Assembly (NCBI GenBank): GCA_016781225.1
Contig: JADDQT010000011.1
Coordinates: forward strand, 1 to 19,078
Length of the DNA stretch: 19,078 nucleotides
DNA from: Actinomycetota bacterium
GTDB taxonomy: Bacteria; Actinomycetota; Acidimicrobiia; Acidimicrobiales; GCA-2861595
Reading direction: 5' to 3'
Shown here: positions 1 through 6,671 of the stretch, piece after piece
How positions within the stretch are numbered: the first letter of the stretch is position 1
How the letters are laid out: every line of letters starts with the position of its first letter
The notes under the pieces: model-generated
What the model saw: the letters and a program-made list of their open reading frames with translations, nothing else
Database searches by the model: none
What the model was told of the DNA's origin: nothing
Position numbers and translations under genes: made by a program

Positions 1-210
1 CAGGGCTGGTACTTCGGGCGACCGCAGCCCGCCTTCGCCACGCTGGACGCGCCCGAGGCCCCGCTCGAGTTCAGCGGCGGTCCCGTCTGGAGCGCCAGCG
101 GACGCCCTTCGAGCTGGTCGCCGACGCCGATCGGCCGGCCGTTGCTCCCAAGCGGGTCATGCATGACCGAGGTCGTCCCCGCGCCCGCCGGTGAGCCCCT
201 CGTGAGCTGA
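1..210 (+). CDS. C-terminal end of an EAL-domain (c-di-GMP phosphodiesterase-type) protein, partial
   Basis: The frame is open from base 1 to a TGA at 208-210 and gives the last 69 residues of a protein that begins outside the window. It opens with QGWYFGRP, which matches the characteristic end of EAL domains (QGYxFGRP), where the barrel closes; a variable tail of about 60 residues follows. EAL domains hydrolyse cyclic di-GMP or act as degenerate c-di-GMP receptors. The catalytic EAL and DDFGTG motifs lie upstream and cannot be checked. Family assignment rests on this one short motif. Confidence 0.6.
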   Translation, partial: QGWYFGRPQPAFATLDAPEAPLEFSGGPVWSASGRPSSWSPTPIGRPLLPSGSCMTEVVPAPAGEPLVS

Positions 211-319
211 CGTGGCGGTGCTTCCTGACCGTGCGCCTCGTCGCGCCAAGACGCGGTGCGGGTGGGCGTAACCTAAGCGGTGAGACGGGCAGCGCGTCCG
301 CCTCACGAGGAGGACTCAC

Positions 320-1090
320 GTGCGTACCAGCAGCAACCCCGCCCTCACCCGCAGCCCGGTGTTCACCGGAGGCGGGCGGGCTCAGACGACCGACCCCCTG
401 GAGCAGGCGTACCTCGCTCCGAGCGCCACCTCGAAGCACACCGGCCGCATGACCGTGGAGGACGTGATCGGCCGTACTGCGCTACTGCTGGCAGTCGCGT
501 TCGTGACCGGTGCGGTCACCTGGATCCTCGACCTGGGTGGGTTGGCTTTTCCTGCCGCCATCGTCGGCCTCGTGCTCGCCCTGGTCATCATCTTCAAGCA
601 GGTCACCAACCCGGCCGCCATCGTCGCCTATGCCGCCGTCGAAGGCGTCTTCCTCGGCGGGGTCAGCCAACTCTTCAACGCCGAGTACCCCGGCATCGTG
701 GTCCAAGCCGTCATGGGCACGGCCGGCGTGACCGCAGTGATGCTCGGGCTATACCGGAGCGGGAAGATCCGCGTCACCCCGCAGTTCACCAAGATGGTCG
801 TGGGCGCCACCATCGGCTTCTTCCTCCTGATGATGGTGAACCTCGTCGCCGGCTTCTTCACCGAAGGCGGGCTCGGCCTGCGCGAGGGTCCGCTCGGGAT
901 CGGCGTCGGCCTGTTCGCCATCGGCCTGGCCTCGCTCAACCTGGTACTCGACTTCGACCTCGTCGAGAAGGGCGCTCGCCAGGGCGTGCCGGCTCGCTAC
1001 GGGTGGTTTGCGGCCTTCGGGATCATGGTCACCCTGGTCTGGCTCTACGTCGAGATCCTCCGCCTGCTCTCCATCCTGCGGGGCGACTGA
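320..1090 (+). CDS. Bax inhibitor-1/YccA family integral membrane protein
   Basis: This 256-residue protein starts at GTG 320, preceded by a strong ribosome-binding site GAGGAGG at 307-313. A polar N-terminus of about 50 residues is followed by seven hydrophobic segments, roughly residues 53-70, 76-92, 99-117, 127-143, 160-179, 192-211 and 229-252, as in the BI-1/YccA superfamily. The C-terminal part (DFDLVEKGARQGVP, then YGWFAAFGIMVTLVWLY) matches the conserved end of actinobacterial YccA-like proteins and carries the paired acidic residues D211 and D213. Family members are inner-membrane proteins implicated in calcium leak or in interaction with FtsH-type proteases. The exact role in this organism is unknown. 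It appears monocistronic. Confidence 0.85.
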   Translation: MRTSSNPALTRSPVFTGGGRAQTTDPLEQAYLAPSATSKHTGRMTVEDVIGRTALLLAVAFVTGAVTWILDLGGLAFPAAIVGLVLALVIIFKQVTNPAAIVAYAAVEGVFLGGVSQLFNAEYPGIVVQAVMGTAGVTAVMLGLYRSGKIRVTPQFTKMVVGATIGFFLLMMVNLVAGFFTEGGLGLREGPLGIGVGLFAIGLASLNLVLDFDLVEKGARQGVPARYGWFAAFGIMVTLVWLYVEILRLLSILRGD

Positions 1091-1152
1091 CCGACCGTGA
1101 TAGGCGCACCCCACAGGCGCCGTGGCGAGGCAAGTCGCCTACCCTCGCGGGC

Positions 1153-1290
1153 GTGGCCTCCGGCACCTCAGACGAACCTCAGGGTCCGACGAGACTGACG
1201 GTTGCACGCTGGATAGCGGCCGGTGCTGTCGTTCTGGCAACGCTCGCTCTGTCGGTGGTGAGCGCTTCCGGCGATCGCTTTGCAATCTGA
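1153..1290 (+). CDS. possible 45-aa single-pass membrane peptide, unknown function
   Basis: An open frame from GTG 1153 to TGA at 1288-1290 encodes a polar head (ASGTSDEPQGPTRLT), one hydrophobic segment of about 20 residues (WIAAGAVVLATLALSVVSAS) and a short tail. There is no convincing Shine-Dalgarno sequence. It may be a genuine small membrane peptide or the N-terminal anchor of a gene cut short. The same codon frame runs open from further upstream through yccA, so openness alone is weak evidence. Confidence 0.25.
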   Translation: MASGTSDEPQGPTRLTVARWIAAGAVVLATLALSVVSASGDRFAI

Positions 1291-1340
1291 CTTCTCGAAG
1301 ATCTCCATTGCGGGTTCGTCGACTTGAACGCAAGGTGGAG

Positions 1341-1529
1341 ATGCAGGTTGAGCGCACGCGTGAGGTCGAAAAGGCATTGCATCAGCTGCAGGCAAACGTT
1401 CAGCTCGCATCGCTCCAGCAGCGGACGACGGTGAACGTCTGGCGGGAATTCGTTCGGCCCGATGAGTCCGTCGACGAAGCTCTTCCGGATCTGGAGCGCA
1501 AAGGGAAGGAGTTCTCGGGTGGCAACTGA
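1341..1529 (+). CDS. small hypothetical helical protein, first of an overlapping pair
   Basis: This is a 62-residue product from ATG 1341, rich in charged residues and predicted mostly helical (MQVERTREVEKALHQLQANV). The ribosome-binding site is poor: AGGTGG lies only about 2 nt from the ATG, so the real start may differ. The frame is open upstream to at least 1122. The stop at 1527-1529 overlaps the GTG start of the next gene at 1519, suggesting translational coupling. The size, charge and overlap resemble a toxin-antitoxin or small regulatory cassette, but I recognise no family and this is only an analogy. Confidence 0.4.
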   Translation: MQVERTREVEKALHQLQANVQLASLQQRTTVNVWREFVRPDESVDEALPDLERKGKEFSGGN

Positions 1530-1758
1530 CGAGTACCGGTTTCGGGTAGCACCCGAACGAGCACAAGCAGAAGCTCAGCTCATTCGGATCTGGGAAGCCC
1601 TAGAGCCGTATGCCGGCGTGGCTCATGCGACACCAACTGTGCCGGCCACCATCGCTACACCCGAAGCGTTCGAGGCAGTCCACCTCTTCGCGAATCTCTT
1701 CGCAGAAGAGCTTGACGTCGTCCGCTGCGGCGAGCGCCTCTGTGTCAACGTTGGATGA
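1519..1758 (+). CDS. small hypothetical protein, second of an overlapping pair
   Basis: GTG 1519 is preceded by a strong GGAAGGAG ribosome-binding site at 1504-1511 and overlaps the previous stop by 11 nt. The 79-residue product starts VATDEYRFRVAPERAQAEAQ and ends with two cysteines in VRCGERLCVNVG. No known domain is recognised. G+C counted over 1501-1620 is about 59%, against about 72% in a sample from sdhA, so the pair may have been acquired from elsewhere. It converges on the AAA+ ATPase gene with a 34-bp gap in which I see no clear terminator. Confidence 0.5.
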   Translation: MATDEYRFRVAPERAQAEAQLIRIWEALEPYAGVAHATPTVPATIATPEAFEAVHLFANLFAEELDVVRCGERLCVNVG

Positions 1759-1792
1759 CCCACCCGCGTAGAAATCGCCAAAGAGAGTACGC

Positions 1793-3193
1793 TCAGCGGG
1801 CCCGGTAGGCGCTGCGACCGGCGAGGGTGTCCTTGTTCAGGCGTTTGGCCAGGTGCAGGCCTTCGAGCAGGAACTCCGCTGCGCTGGCCACCGCGGCCGG
1901 CGACTCGCTGCCGGCCAGTTCCATCGCCGGCCCCCGCAGTGCGGGTATGGCCATCAGCAGGTCGGCGTAGGCGGCCGAGGCCACGTCCTCGCCGGCATGC
2001 ACGACGGTGCCCTCGTCGAAGCCGAGCACCACGTCCGCCAGTCCGCCCAGAGAGCAGCGCTGCTTGAAAACGGTGAGCACGGCCGAGCTCAGCAGGCGAT
2101 CGATCACCTGCTCCTCACGGCCTTCCTCGAGCGCCTCGAGCTCGACCTTGCCCGCAGTAGACGAAGCCAGCGCTTCGAGGTCGCTGACCCTCGGCACCAC
2201 GTCCTTCTCCCCCAGGCGCAGCGCCCGGCGGGCAGCGTTGGCCACCAGGGTCTCGTGATTGGCGATGGTGAGCCGCACGGAGACGCCCGAGCGCTGGTTG
2301 ACGTGGGGGCTTGAGCGTGCCAGCTGGGTGAGTGTGCCGACGACCTCGCTCATGAACGACGGCACCTGCACCCGGAGTCCCGGAACGTCGAGGGGGACGG
2401 CCTCCTGGGCCACCACGTCCAGCTCGGTGGCCAGGTCGAGCGGGTAGTGAGTGCGGATCTGGGCGCCGAAGCGATCCTTCAGCGGAGTGATGATGCGGCC
2501 CCGGTTGGTGTAGTCCTCAGGGTTGGCCGAGGCCACCAGCATCACGTCGAGTGGGAGCCGGATCTTGTAGCCGCGCACCTGCACGTCGCGCTCCTCCAGC
2601 ACGTTGAGCAGGCTCACCTGGATGCGCTCGGCCAGGTCGGGGAGCTCGTTGATGGCGAAGATGCCCCTGTTCGTGCGAGGGACCAGGCCGTAGTGGAGGG
2701 TCAGCTCGTCCGACAGGTAGCGGCCCTCGGCCACTCTGATGGGGTCCACCTCGCCGATGAGGTCGGCCACGGACGTGTCGGGTGTGGCCAGCTTCTCAGC
2801 GAAGCGCTGGTCTCGACCGATCCACTCGATCGGTGTCTCGTCTCCCTTCTCGGCGACGAGGTCCCGGGCGTGGCGAGAGACGGGTGCGTACGGGTCATCG
2901 TTCACCTCCGAGCCGGCGACGACGGGGACGGCCTCGTCCAGCAAGGAGGCGAGCGACCGGATGATGCGCGTCTTGGCCTGGCCTCGCTCGCCGAGGAAGA
3001 TCAGGTCGTGGCCGGCCAGCAGTGCGTTCTGCAGCTGGGGCAGGACGGTGTCGTCGTAGCCGAAGACACCTCCGAGGAGAGGGCGGCCCTGGGCCAGGCG
3101 GGCGGCGGCGTTGCGCCTGAGCTCCGCCTTCACCGGGACCGAGTGCCAGCCCGAATCCCTTAGCTGGCCGATCGTCGCGGGCCGAGAGCTCAC
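1793..3193 (-). CDS. MoxR/ChlI-like AAA+ ATPase
   Basis: This 466-residue protein reads from GTG 3193. The AAA+ core has Walker A GERGQAKT (residues 68-75), Walker B IFAINE (178-183; the usual D-E is N-E here), sensor 1 ASANPED (221-227) and LKDRFG (238-243), which carries the candidate arginine finger. The sequence GLVPRTNRGIFAINELPDL is typical of the magnesium-chelatase/MoxR clade. The C-terminal ~150 residues are helical. MoxR-type ATPases act as chaperones with a von Willebrand factor A (VWA) protein, for instance in metal-cofactor insertion or surface-protein maturation. No VWA gene lies within this window, so its substrate cannot be inferred. The family call is firm and the role is open. 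Confidence 0.85.
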   Translation of the reverse strand: MSSRPATIGQLRDSGWHSVPVKAELRRNAAARLAQGRPLLGGVFGYDDTVLPQLQNALLAGHDLIFLGERGQAKTRIIRSLASLLDEAVPVVAGSEVNDDPYAPVSRHARDLVAEKGDETPIEWIGRDQRFAEKLATPDTSVADLIGEVDPIRVAEGRYLSDELTLHYGLVPRTNRGIFAINELPDLAERIQVSLLNVLEERDVQVRGYKIRLPLDVMLVASANPEDYTNRGRIITPLKDRFGAQIRTHYPLDLATELDVVAQEAVPLDVPGLRVQVPSFMSEVVGTLTQLARSSPHVNQRSGVSVRLTIANHETLVANAARRALRLGEKDVVPRVSDLEALASSTAGKVELEALEEGREEQVIDRLLSSAVLTVFKQRCSLGGLADVVLGFDEGTVVHAGEDVASAAYADLLMAIPALRGPAMELAGSESPAAVASAAEFLLEGLHLAKRLNKDTLAGRSAYRAR

Positions 3194-3228
3194 GGCGTCA
3201 GCCTAGGAGCGTCGAGGGAGCAGTGGTT

Positions 3229-3245
3229 CGTAGCAATACGCTACG
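3229..3245. promoter_or_regulatory. inverted repeat, candidate operator of the toxin-antitoxin pair
   Basis: A perfect 6-bp inverted repeat CGTAGC-AATAC-GCTACG ends 3 nt before the antitoxin GTG, in the 55-bp gap to the divergent ATPase gene. Phd-type antitoxins bind short palindromes overlapping their own promoter, so this is a likely autoregulatory site. It could also affect the ATPase gene. Function is inferred from position and symmetry. Confidence 0.5.
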
Positions 3246-3248
3246 AGG

Positions 3249-3497
3249 GTGCACTCGATCGCTCAGCGTGAGCTCAGCAACGCCAACGCCGCCATCCTCC
3301 GCAGGGCCGAGGCCGGAGAGCGCTTCGTCATCACCGTCGACGGTCGCCCCGTCGCAGTGCTCGGTCCCTACGACAAGAGGCAGTGGGTCCCCCAGTCGGC
3401 CGTCCGAGAGGTCCTGTCCACGCCCACTGATCCAAGCGAGATCGACGAGCTTGCTGCCTTCGACGGCCCACTGGACGATCCGTGGCAGCGCTCGTGA
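3249..3497 (+). CDS. Phd/YefM-family antitoxin
   Basis: This 82-residue protein from GTG 3249 has the standard Phd N-terminus: SIAQRELSNANAAILRRAEAGE followed by FVITVDGRPVAVLGP. That is the DNA-binding and dimerisation fold, ending in a polar C-terminus (about residues 45-82) that would wrap the toxin. There is no Shine-Dalgarno sequence, and the operator-like repeat ends just before the start, so the message may be leaderless. The stop overlaps the toxin start as GTGA (3494-3497). In the family the antitoxin neutralises a PIN-domain RNase and represses the operon. Here the toxin is damaged, but the antitoxin looks complete. Confidence 0.85.
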   Translation: MHSIAQRELSNANAAILRRAEAGERFVITVDGRPVAVLGPYDKRQWVPQSAVREVLSTPTDPSEIDELAAFDGPLDDPWQRS

Positions 3498-3739
3498 GAG
3501 GCGTGCTCGACACGTCCATCGTCATCTTCACCACCGCATCGACCCTTCCGGACGAAGCGGTAGCCAGGTCCTACGGCGCCCTGGCCCACAGCGTGGCCGC
3601 CGCGGGAGGCAAGCCACGGACCCGGACCATGGACATCCTGGTGGCGGCCACGGCTCATGCCCATGGCGTCGCCGTCTACATCAAGAACCTCGGTGATTTC
3701 GAGTCGTTCCGTCAGACCGTGGACGTCTACCAGACTTGA
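3494..3739 (+). pseudogene. VapC-like PIN-domain toxin with an internal in-frame deletion
   Basis: Starting at GTG 3494 (GTGA overlap with the antitoxin stop), the product is 81 residues, against about 130 for VapC proteins. It has the first PIN strand with catalytic aspartate (RGVLDTSIVI, D6) and the third motif (RTMDILVAATAHAHG, D47), followed by the usual VYIKNLGDF end. The segment after VLDTSIVI jumps directly to LPDEAVARSYG, so roughly 45-50 residues, including the conserved glutamate of the second motif, are missing without a frame change. A PIN RNase needs this acidic cluster to bind magnesium, so the product is probably inactive. A GTG at 3482 is an alternative start adding four residues. 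Confidence 0.75.
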
Positions 3740-3758
3740 CGAGGGAGTCATCTCGCTC

Positions 3759-5498
3759 ATGAAGGTCCATCGCCACAGCTATGACGCGGTGATCGTGGGC
3801 GCCGGCGGGGCGGGTCTGCGGGCCGCCATCGAGGCCGCCGGAAAGTGCCGCACGGCGGTGGTCACCAAGCTGTACCCCACCCGGTCGCACACCGGGGCCG
3901 CCCAGGGCGGCATGTGCGCGGCGCTGGCCAACGTGGAGGAGGACTCCTGGGAATGGCACCTGTTCGACACCATCAAGGGCGGTGACTACCTGGTCGACCA
4001 ACCGGCGGCCGAGATCATGTGCCGCGAGGCCATCGACGCCGTCATCGAGCTAGAGCACTTCGGTCTCCCCTTCAACCGCACGCCCGACGGCAAGATCGAC
4101 CAGCGCCGGTTCGGCGGGCACACCCGCAACCACGGGGAATCGCCGGTCCGTAGGGCCTGCTATTCGGCCGACCGCACGGGCCACATGATCCTCCAGACCC
4201 TCTTCCAGCAGTGCGTGGCCAGAGGTGTCAACTTCTTCAACGAGCTGCACGTGCTCGACGTGGCCTTCGTGGATGGCCGGGTCGGCGGCGTCGTCGCCTA
4301 TGACCTGGCAACCGGTGACCTGCACGTGTTCAACACCAAGGCCGTCCTCTTCGCCACCGGCGGCTACGGCAAGATGTTCAAGGTTTCGTCCAACGCCCAC
4401 ACGCTCACGGGCGACGGTCCGGGCCTCCTGTACCGCCGGGGCATCCCGCTACAGGACATGGAGTTCTTCCAGTTCCACCCCACGGGCATCTACAAGCTGG
4501 GCATCCTCCTCTCCGAGGCAGCCAGGGGCGAGGGTGGCATCCTGCGCAACCAGAGCGGGGAGCGCTTCATGGAGCGATACGCCCCCACGGTGAAGGACCT
4601 GGCTCCGCGGGACATGGTGTCACGCGCCATCCAGAGCGAGGTCCTGGACGGCCGCGGCGTCGGCGAGGCCGGCGACGCCGTCCACCTCGACCTCACCCAT
4701 CTGCCGCCGGAGCAGATCGACGCCAAGCTCCCCGACATCACCGAGTTCGTGCGTACCTACCTCGGCATCGAGCCCAAGACCGAGCCCATCCCCATCCAGC
4801 CCACGGCCCACTACGCCATGGGAGGCATACCGACCAACGTGGACGGAGAGGTGGTGGTCGACCCCGACGGCACGGCGTTCCCGGGCCTCTATGCCGCCGG
4901 CGAATGCGCCTGCGTCAGCGTCCACGGATCCAATCGCCTCGGTACCAACTCACTGCTCGACATCGTGGTGTTCGGCAAGCGCGGTGGGCGGGCCATGGTT
5001 GACTTCGTGCACTCCACCGATCTGCCCGATCTGCCCGGCGGCGTGGAGGCGGACGTCAGGAGCCGCATCCAGAGCCTGGTGAGCGGCTCCGGCGGGGAGA
5101 AGGTGGCCCGCATCCGGGCCGACCTCCAGGCGGCGATGACGGAGAAGGCGTTCGTCTACCGAAGCGAGGAGACGCTGTCGTCCATGCTGGCCACGCTGGG
5201 CGACCTGGTCAGCCGCTACGCCGAGGTCACCGTGGACGACAAGGGCCCCACGTTCAACTACGACCTCACCGAGGCGCTGGAGCTCGGATACCTGCTGGAC
5301 CTGTCCGAGGCCCTGGTGGTGAGCGCCCGGGCTCGTACGGAGAGCCGCGGCGCCCAGTTCCGCACGGACCATCCTCTGCGCGACGACGCCAACTGGATGC
5401 GCCACACTCTGGCCACGAGGAACGGGGACGGCACGGTGGAGCTGTCCTACAAGCCGGTGGTGACCGGGGACTACCTCCCCATGGAGCGCAAGTACTGA
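3759..5498 (+). CDS. sdhA: succinate dehydrogenase flavoprotein subunit
   Basis: SdhA oxidises succinate to fumarate in the TCA cycle and passes electrons via SdhB to quinone. The 579-residue protein starts at ATG 3759 (GAGGGAG at 3741-3747). It shows the FAD dinucleotide-binding motif GAGGAG (14-19) and the covalent-FAD motif SHTGAAQGG with histidine 44. Substrate-site residues are HPTG (H240), RDMVSRA, H351 in PTAHYAMGG and R393 in GSNRLGTNSLLD. It ends in the common PMERKY tail. Length and motifs are complete. The sdhB ATG overlaps its stop by one base. No sdhC/sdhD membrane anchors lie upstream, where the toxin-antitoxin remnant ends 19 nt before this start. An upstream in-frame ATG at 3657 lies inside the toxin and is unlikely to be used. 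Confidence 0.95.
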   Translation: MKVHRHSYDAVIVGAGGAGLRAAIEAAGKCRTAVVTKLYPTRSHTGAAQGGMCAALANVEEDSWEWHLFDTIKGGDYLVDQPAAEIMCREAIDAVIELEHFGLPFNRTPDGKIDQRRFGGHTRNHGESPVRRACYSADRTGHMILQTLFQQCVARGVNFFNELHVLDVAFVDGRVGGVVAYDLATGDLHVFNTKAVLFATGGYGKMFKVSSNAHTLTGDGPGLLYRRGIPLQDMEFFQFHPTGIYKLGILLSEAARGEGGILRNQSGERFMERYAPTVKDLAPRDMVSRAIQSEVLDGRGVGEAGDAVHLDLTHLPPEQIDAKLPDITEFVRTYLGIEPKTEPIPIQPTAHYAMGGIPTNVDGEVVVDPDGTAFPGLYAAGECACVSVHGSNRLGTNSLLDIVVFGKRGGRAMVDFVHSTDLPDLPGGVEADVRSRIQSLVSGSGGEKVARIRADLQAAMTEKAFVYRSEETLSSMLATLGDLVSRYAEVTVDDKGPTFNYDLTEALELGYLLDLSEALVVSARARTESRGAQFRTDHPLRDDANWMRHTLATRNGDGTVELSYKPVVTGDYLPMERKY

Positions 5499-6217
5499 TG
5501 GCACTGATGGACGTCGAGCTGAAGGTCAAGCGCTTCAACCCCGACCGCGACCACAAGCCGCACTGGCAGGCCTTCACCGTGCAGGCCGAGCCCACCGATC
5601 GGGTGCTCGACGCCCTGCACAGCGTCCGATGGGACCAGGACGGAACTCTCAGCTTCCGCCGCTCGTGCGCCCACGGCGTGTGCGGGTCCGACGCCATGAT
5701 CATCAACGGTGCCAACGCCCTGGCGTGCATCGTCCTGGTCAAGGATGCCGCCGGCGGCAATGGCGGCACCATCACCGTCGAGCCCATCAGGGGCCTGCCC
5801 GTGATCAAGGACCTGGTGGTGGACATGGAGCCGTTCTTCGCCCAGTACCGATCCGTGATGCCCTACCTCGTCAACACCGAGGATCCGGGCTACACCGAGC
5901 GCCTTCAATCGCCCGAGGACCGGGCCCGCTACGACGACACGACCAAGTGCATCCTCTGCGCTGCCTGCACCACCGCCTGCCCCGTCTACTGGGGCAACTC
6001 GCAGTACGTGGGCCCGGCCGCCATCGTGAACGCCCATCGCTTCGTCTTCGACAGCAGGGACCAGGCCGGCACCGAACGCCTCGACCTCCTCAGCCAGCGC
6101 TCCGGTGTTTGGAAGTGCCGCACCGCGTTCAGCTGCTCCGAGGCCTGCCCCCGCGGCATCAAGGTCACCCAGGCCATCCAGGAGGTGAAGCGCAAGACGC
6201 TCTTCGACCGCATCTGA
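5498..6217 (+). CDS. sdhB: succinate dehydrogenase iron-sulfur subunit
   Basis: This 239-residue electron-transfer subunit starts at ATG 5498, which shares a base with the sdhA stop (TGATG), so the two are cotranslated. The N-terminal [2Fe-2S] site is C57, C62, D65 and C77 (CAHGVCGSD), with aspartate in the third position as in E. coli SdhB. The [4Fe-4S]/[3Fe-4S] ligands are C151, C154, C157, C161 and C207, C213, C217. P162 and W165 in CPVYW correspond to the quinone-site residues. Everything needed is present. The complex needs anchor subunits encoded elsewhere. Confidence 0.95.
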   Translation: MALMDVELKVKRFNPDRDHKPHWQAFTVQAEPTDRVLDALHSVRWDQDGTLSFRRSCAHGVCGSDAMIINGANALACIVLVKDAAGGNGGTITVEPIRGLPVIKDLVVDMEPFFAQYRSVMPYLVNTEDPGYTERLQSPEDRARYDDTTKCILCAACTTACPVYWGNSQYVGPAAIVNAHRFVFDSRDQAGTERLDLLSQRSGVWKCRTAFSCSEACPRGIKVTQAIQEVKRKTLFDRI

Positions 6218-6273
6218 CCAGGCATCTGACAAGTGCAGCGCCCAAACGACGACGGGTACGGCTCGGCTGGAGA

Positions 6274-6300
6274 CAGGGGTCGACACAGCGTGCGACCCTG
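6274..6300 (+). terminator. stem-loop after sdhB, possible terminator
   Basis: GGGTCG (6277-6282) can pair with CGACCC (6293-6298), extended by CA/TG with one bulged G, around a 10-nt loop. It lies 57 nt after the sdhB stop. No T-tract follows, so termination is only a suggestion. Confidence 0.3.
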
Positions 6301-6325
6301 GCATCGCTGTGCTAGAGGGGAACAG

Positions 6326-6344
6326 GAACAAGAAGCGCTTGTTC
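6326..6344. promoter_or_regulatory. perfect 7-bp inverted repeat before the small acidic gene
   Basis: GAACAAG-aagcg-CTTGTTC is a perfect repeat centred 27 nt before the ATG at 6362 and ending just before the GGAAGGGAGAGGG ribosome-binding region. It could be a repressor site or an RNA hairpin controlling access to the ribosome-binding site. Function is not known. Confidence 0.4.
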
Positions 6345-6361
6345 GGTAGGAAGGGAGAGGG

Positions 6362-6517
6362 ATGACCGAGGATCGCGTCCAGGGGGGGCCCGACCGTCAG
6401 CCCACCGAGGGCGGAGAGGGCACCGCCGAGGTTGAAGGCTTCGAAGAGACGGCTCCAGACGGCGAGAGTCCTGCCGGCGGAGAGCAGAAGGAAACCGAGC
6501 GCACGGACGAGCTCTGA
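6362..6517 (+). CDS. small acidic, probably disordered protein (51 aa), unknown function
   Basis: ATG 6362 follows a long purine-rich ribosome-binding site (GGAAGGGAGAGG, 6349-6360), one of the strongest in the window. The product begins MTEDRVQGGPDRQPTEGGEG and ends KETERTDEL. It is made almost entirely of E, D, G, P, T and Q with one phenylalanine, so it should be acidic and disordered, with no signal peptide or membrane segment. It resembles Pup only in composition: it is shorter, and its GGE is internal rather than C-terminal. No homologous family is recognised. A hairpin-capable repeat lies upstream and another just downstream (6532-6548), so it may be its own transcription unit. Confidence 0.5.
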   Translation: MTEDRVQGGPDRQPTEGGEGTAEVEGFEETAPDGESPAGGEQKETERTDEL

Positions 6518-6531
6518 CTTCCGACCCATGA

Positions 6532-6548
6532 GCCCACCCCGAGTGGGC
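6532..6548. terminator. small stem-loop, possible terminator
   Basis: GCCCAC-cccga-GTGGGC forms a perfect 6-bp stem 14 nt after the stop of the small acidic gene. No T-tract follows. About 120 bp of sequence with no recognised feature separates it from the end of the leftward interrupted gene at 6672. Confidence 0.3.
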
Positions 6549-6671
6549 GAATGCAGTCGATCGAGCTGTCGCCCATCGGCAGGTTCGTGAAACAGCCGAG
6601 CCCGACCATCCCGAAACGCGCCAACCCCGAACGCTTCACACAGCACCCACTCCGCCGGGGGTAGGCGTCGG

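Noticed and set aside
2447..3163. Long rightward open frame opposite the MoxR ATPase gene
   Set aside because: It is the antisense shadow of a strongly conserved protein in high-GC DNA, has no domain and no ribosome-binding site.
3657..3758. N-terminal extension of sdhA from ATG 3657
   Set aside because: It overlaps the toxin gene in another frame, is not SdhA-like, and ATG 3759 has its own purine-rich upstream site.
6326..6344. LexA/SOS box
   Set aside because: The GAAC...GTTC half-sites are 11 nt apart rather than the 4 nt of the Gram-positive SOS box.
6362..6517. Pup (prokaryotic ubiquitin-like protein)
   Set aside because: Only acidic composition fits; it lacks the C-terminal GGQ/GGE and the conserved helical region of Pup, and is too short.
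5471..6646. 391-codon leftward frame opposite sdhB
   Set aside because: Shadow of sdhB, whose cluster-binding cysteines are all in the rightward frame.
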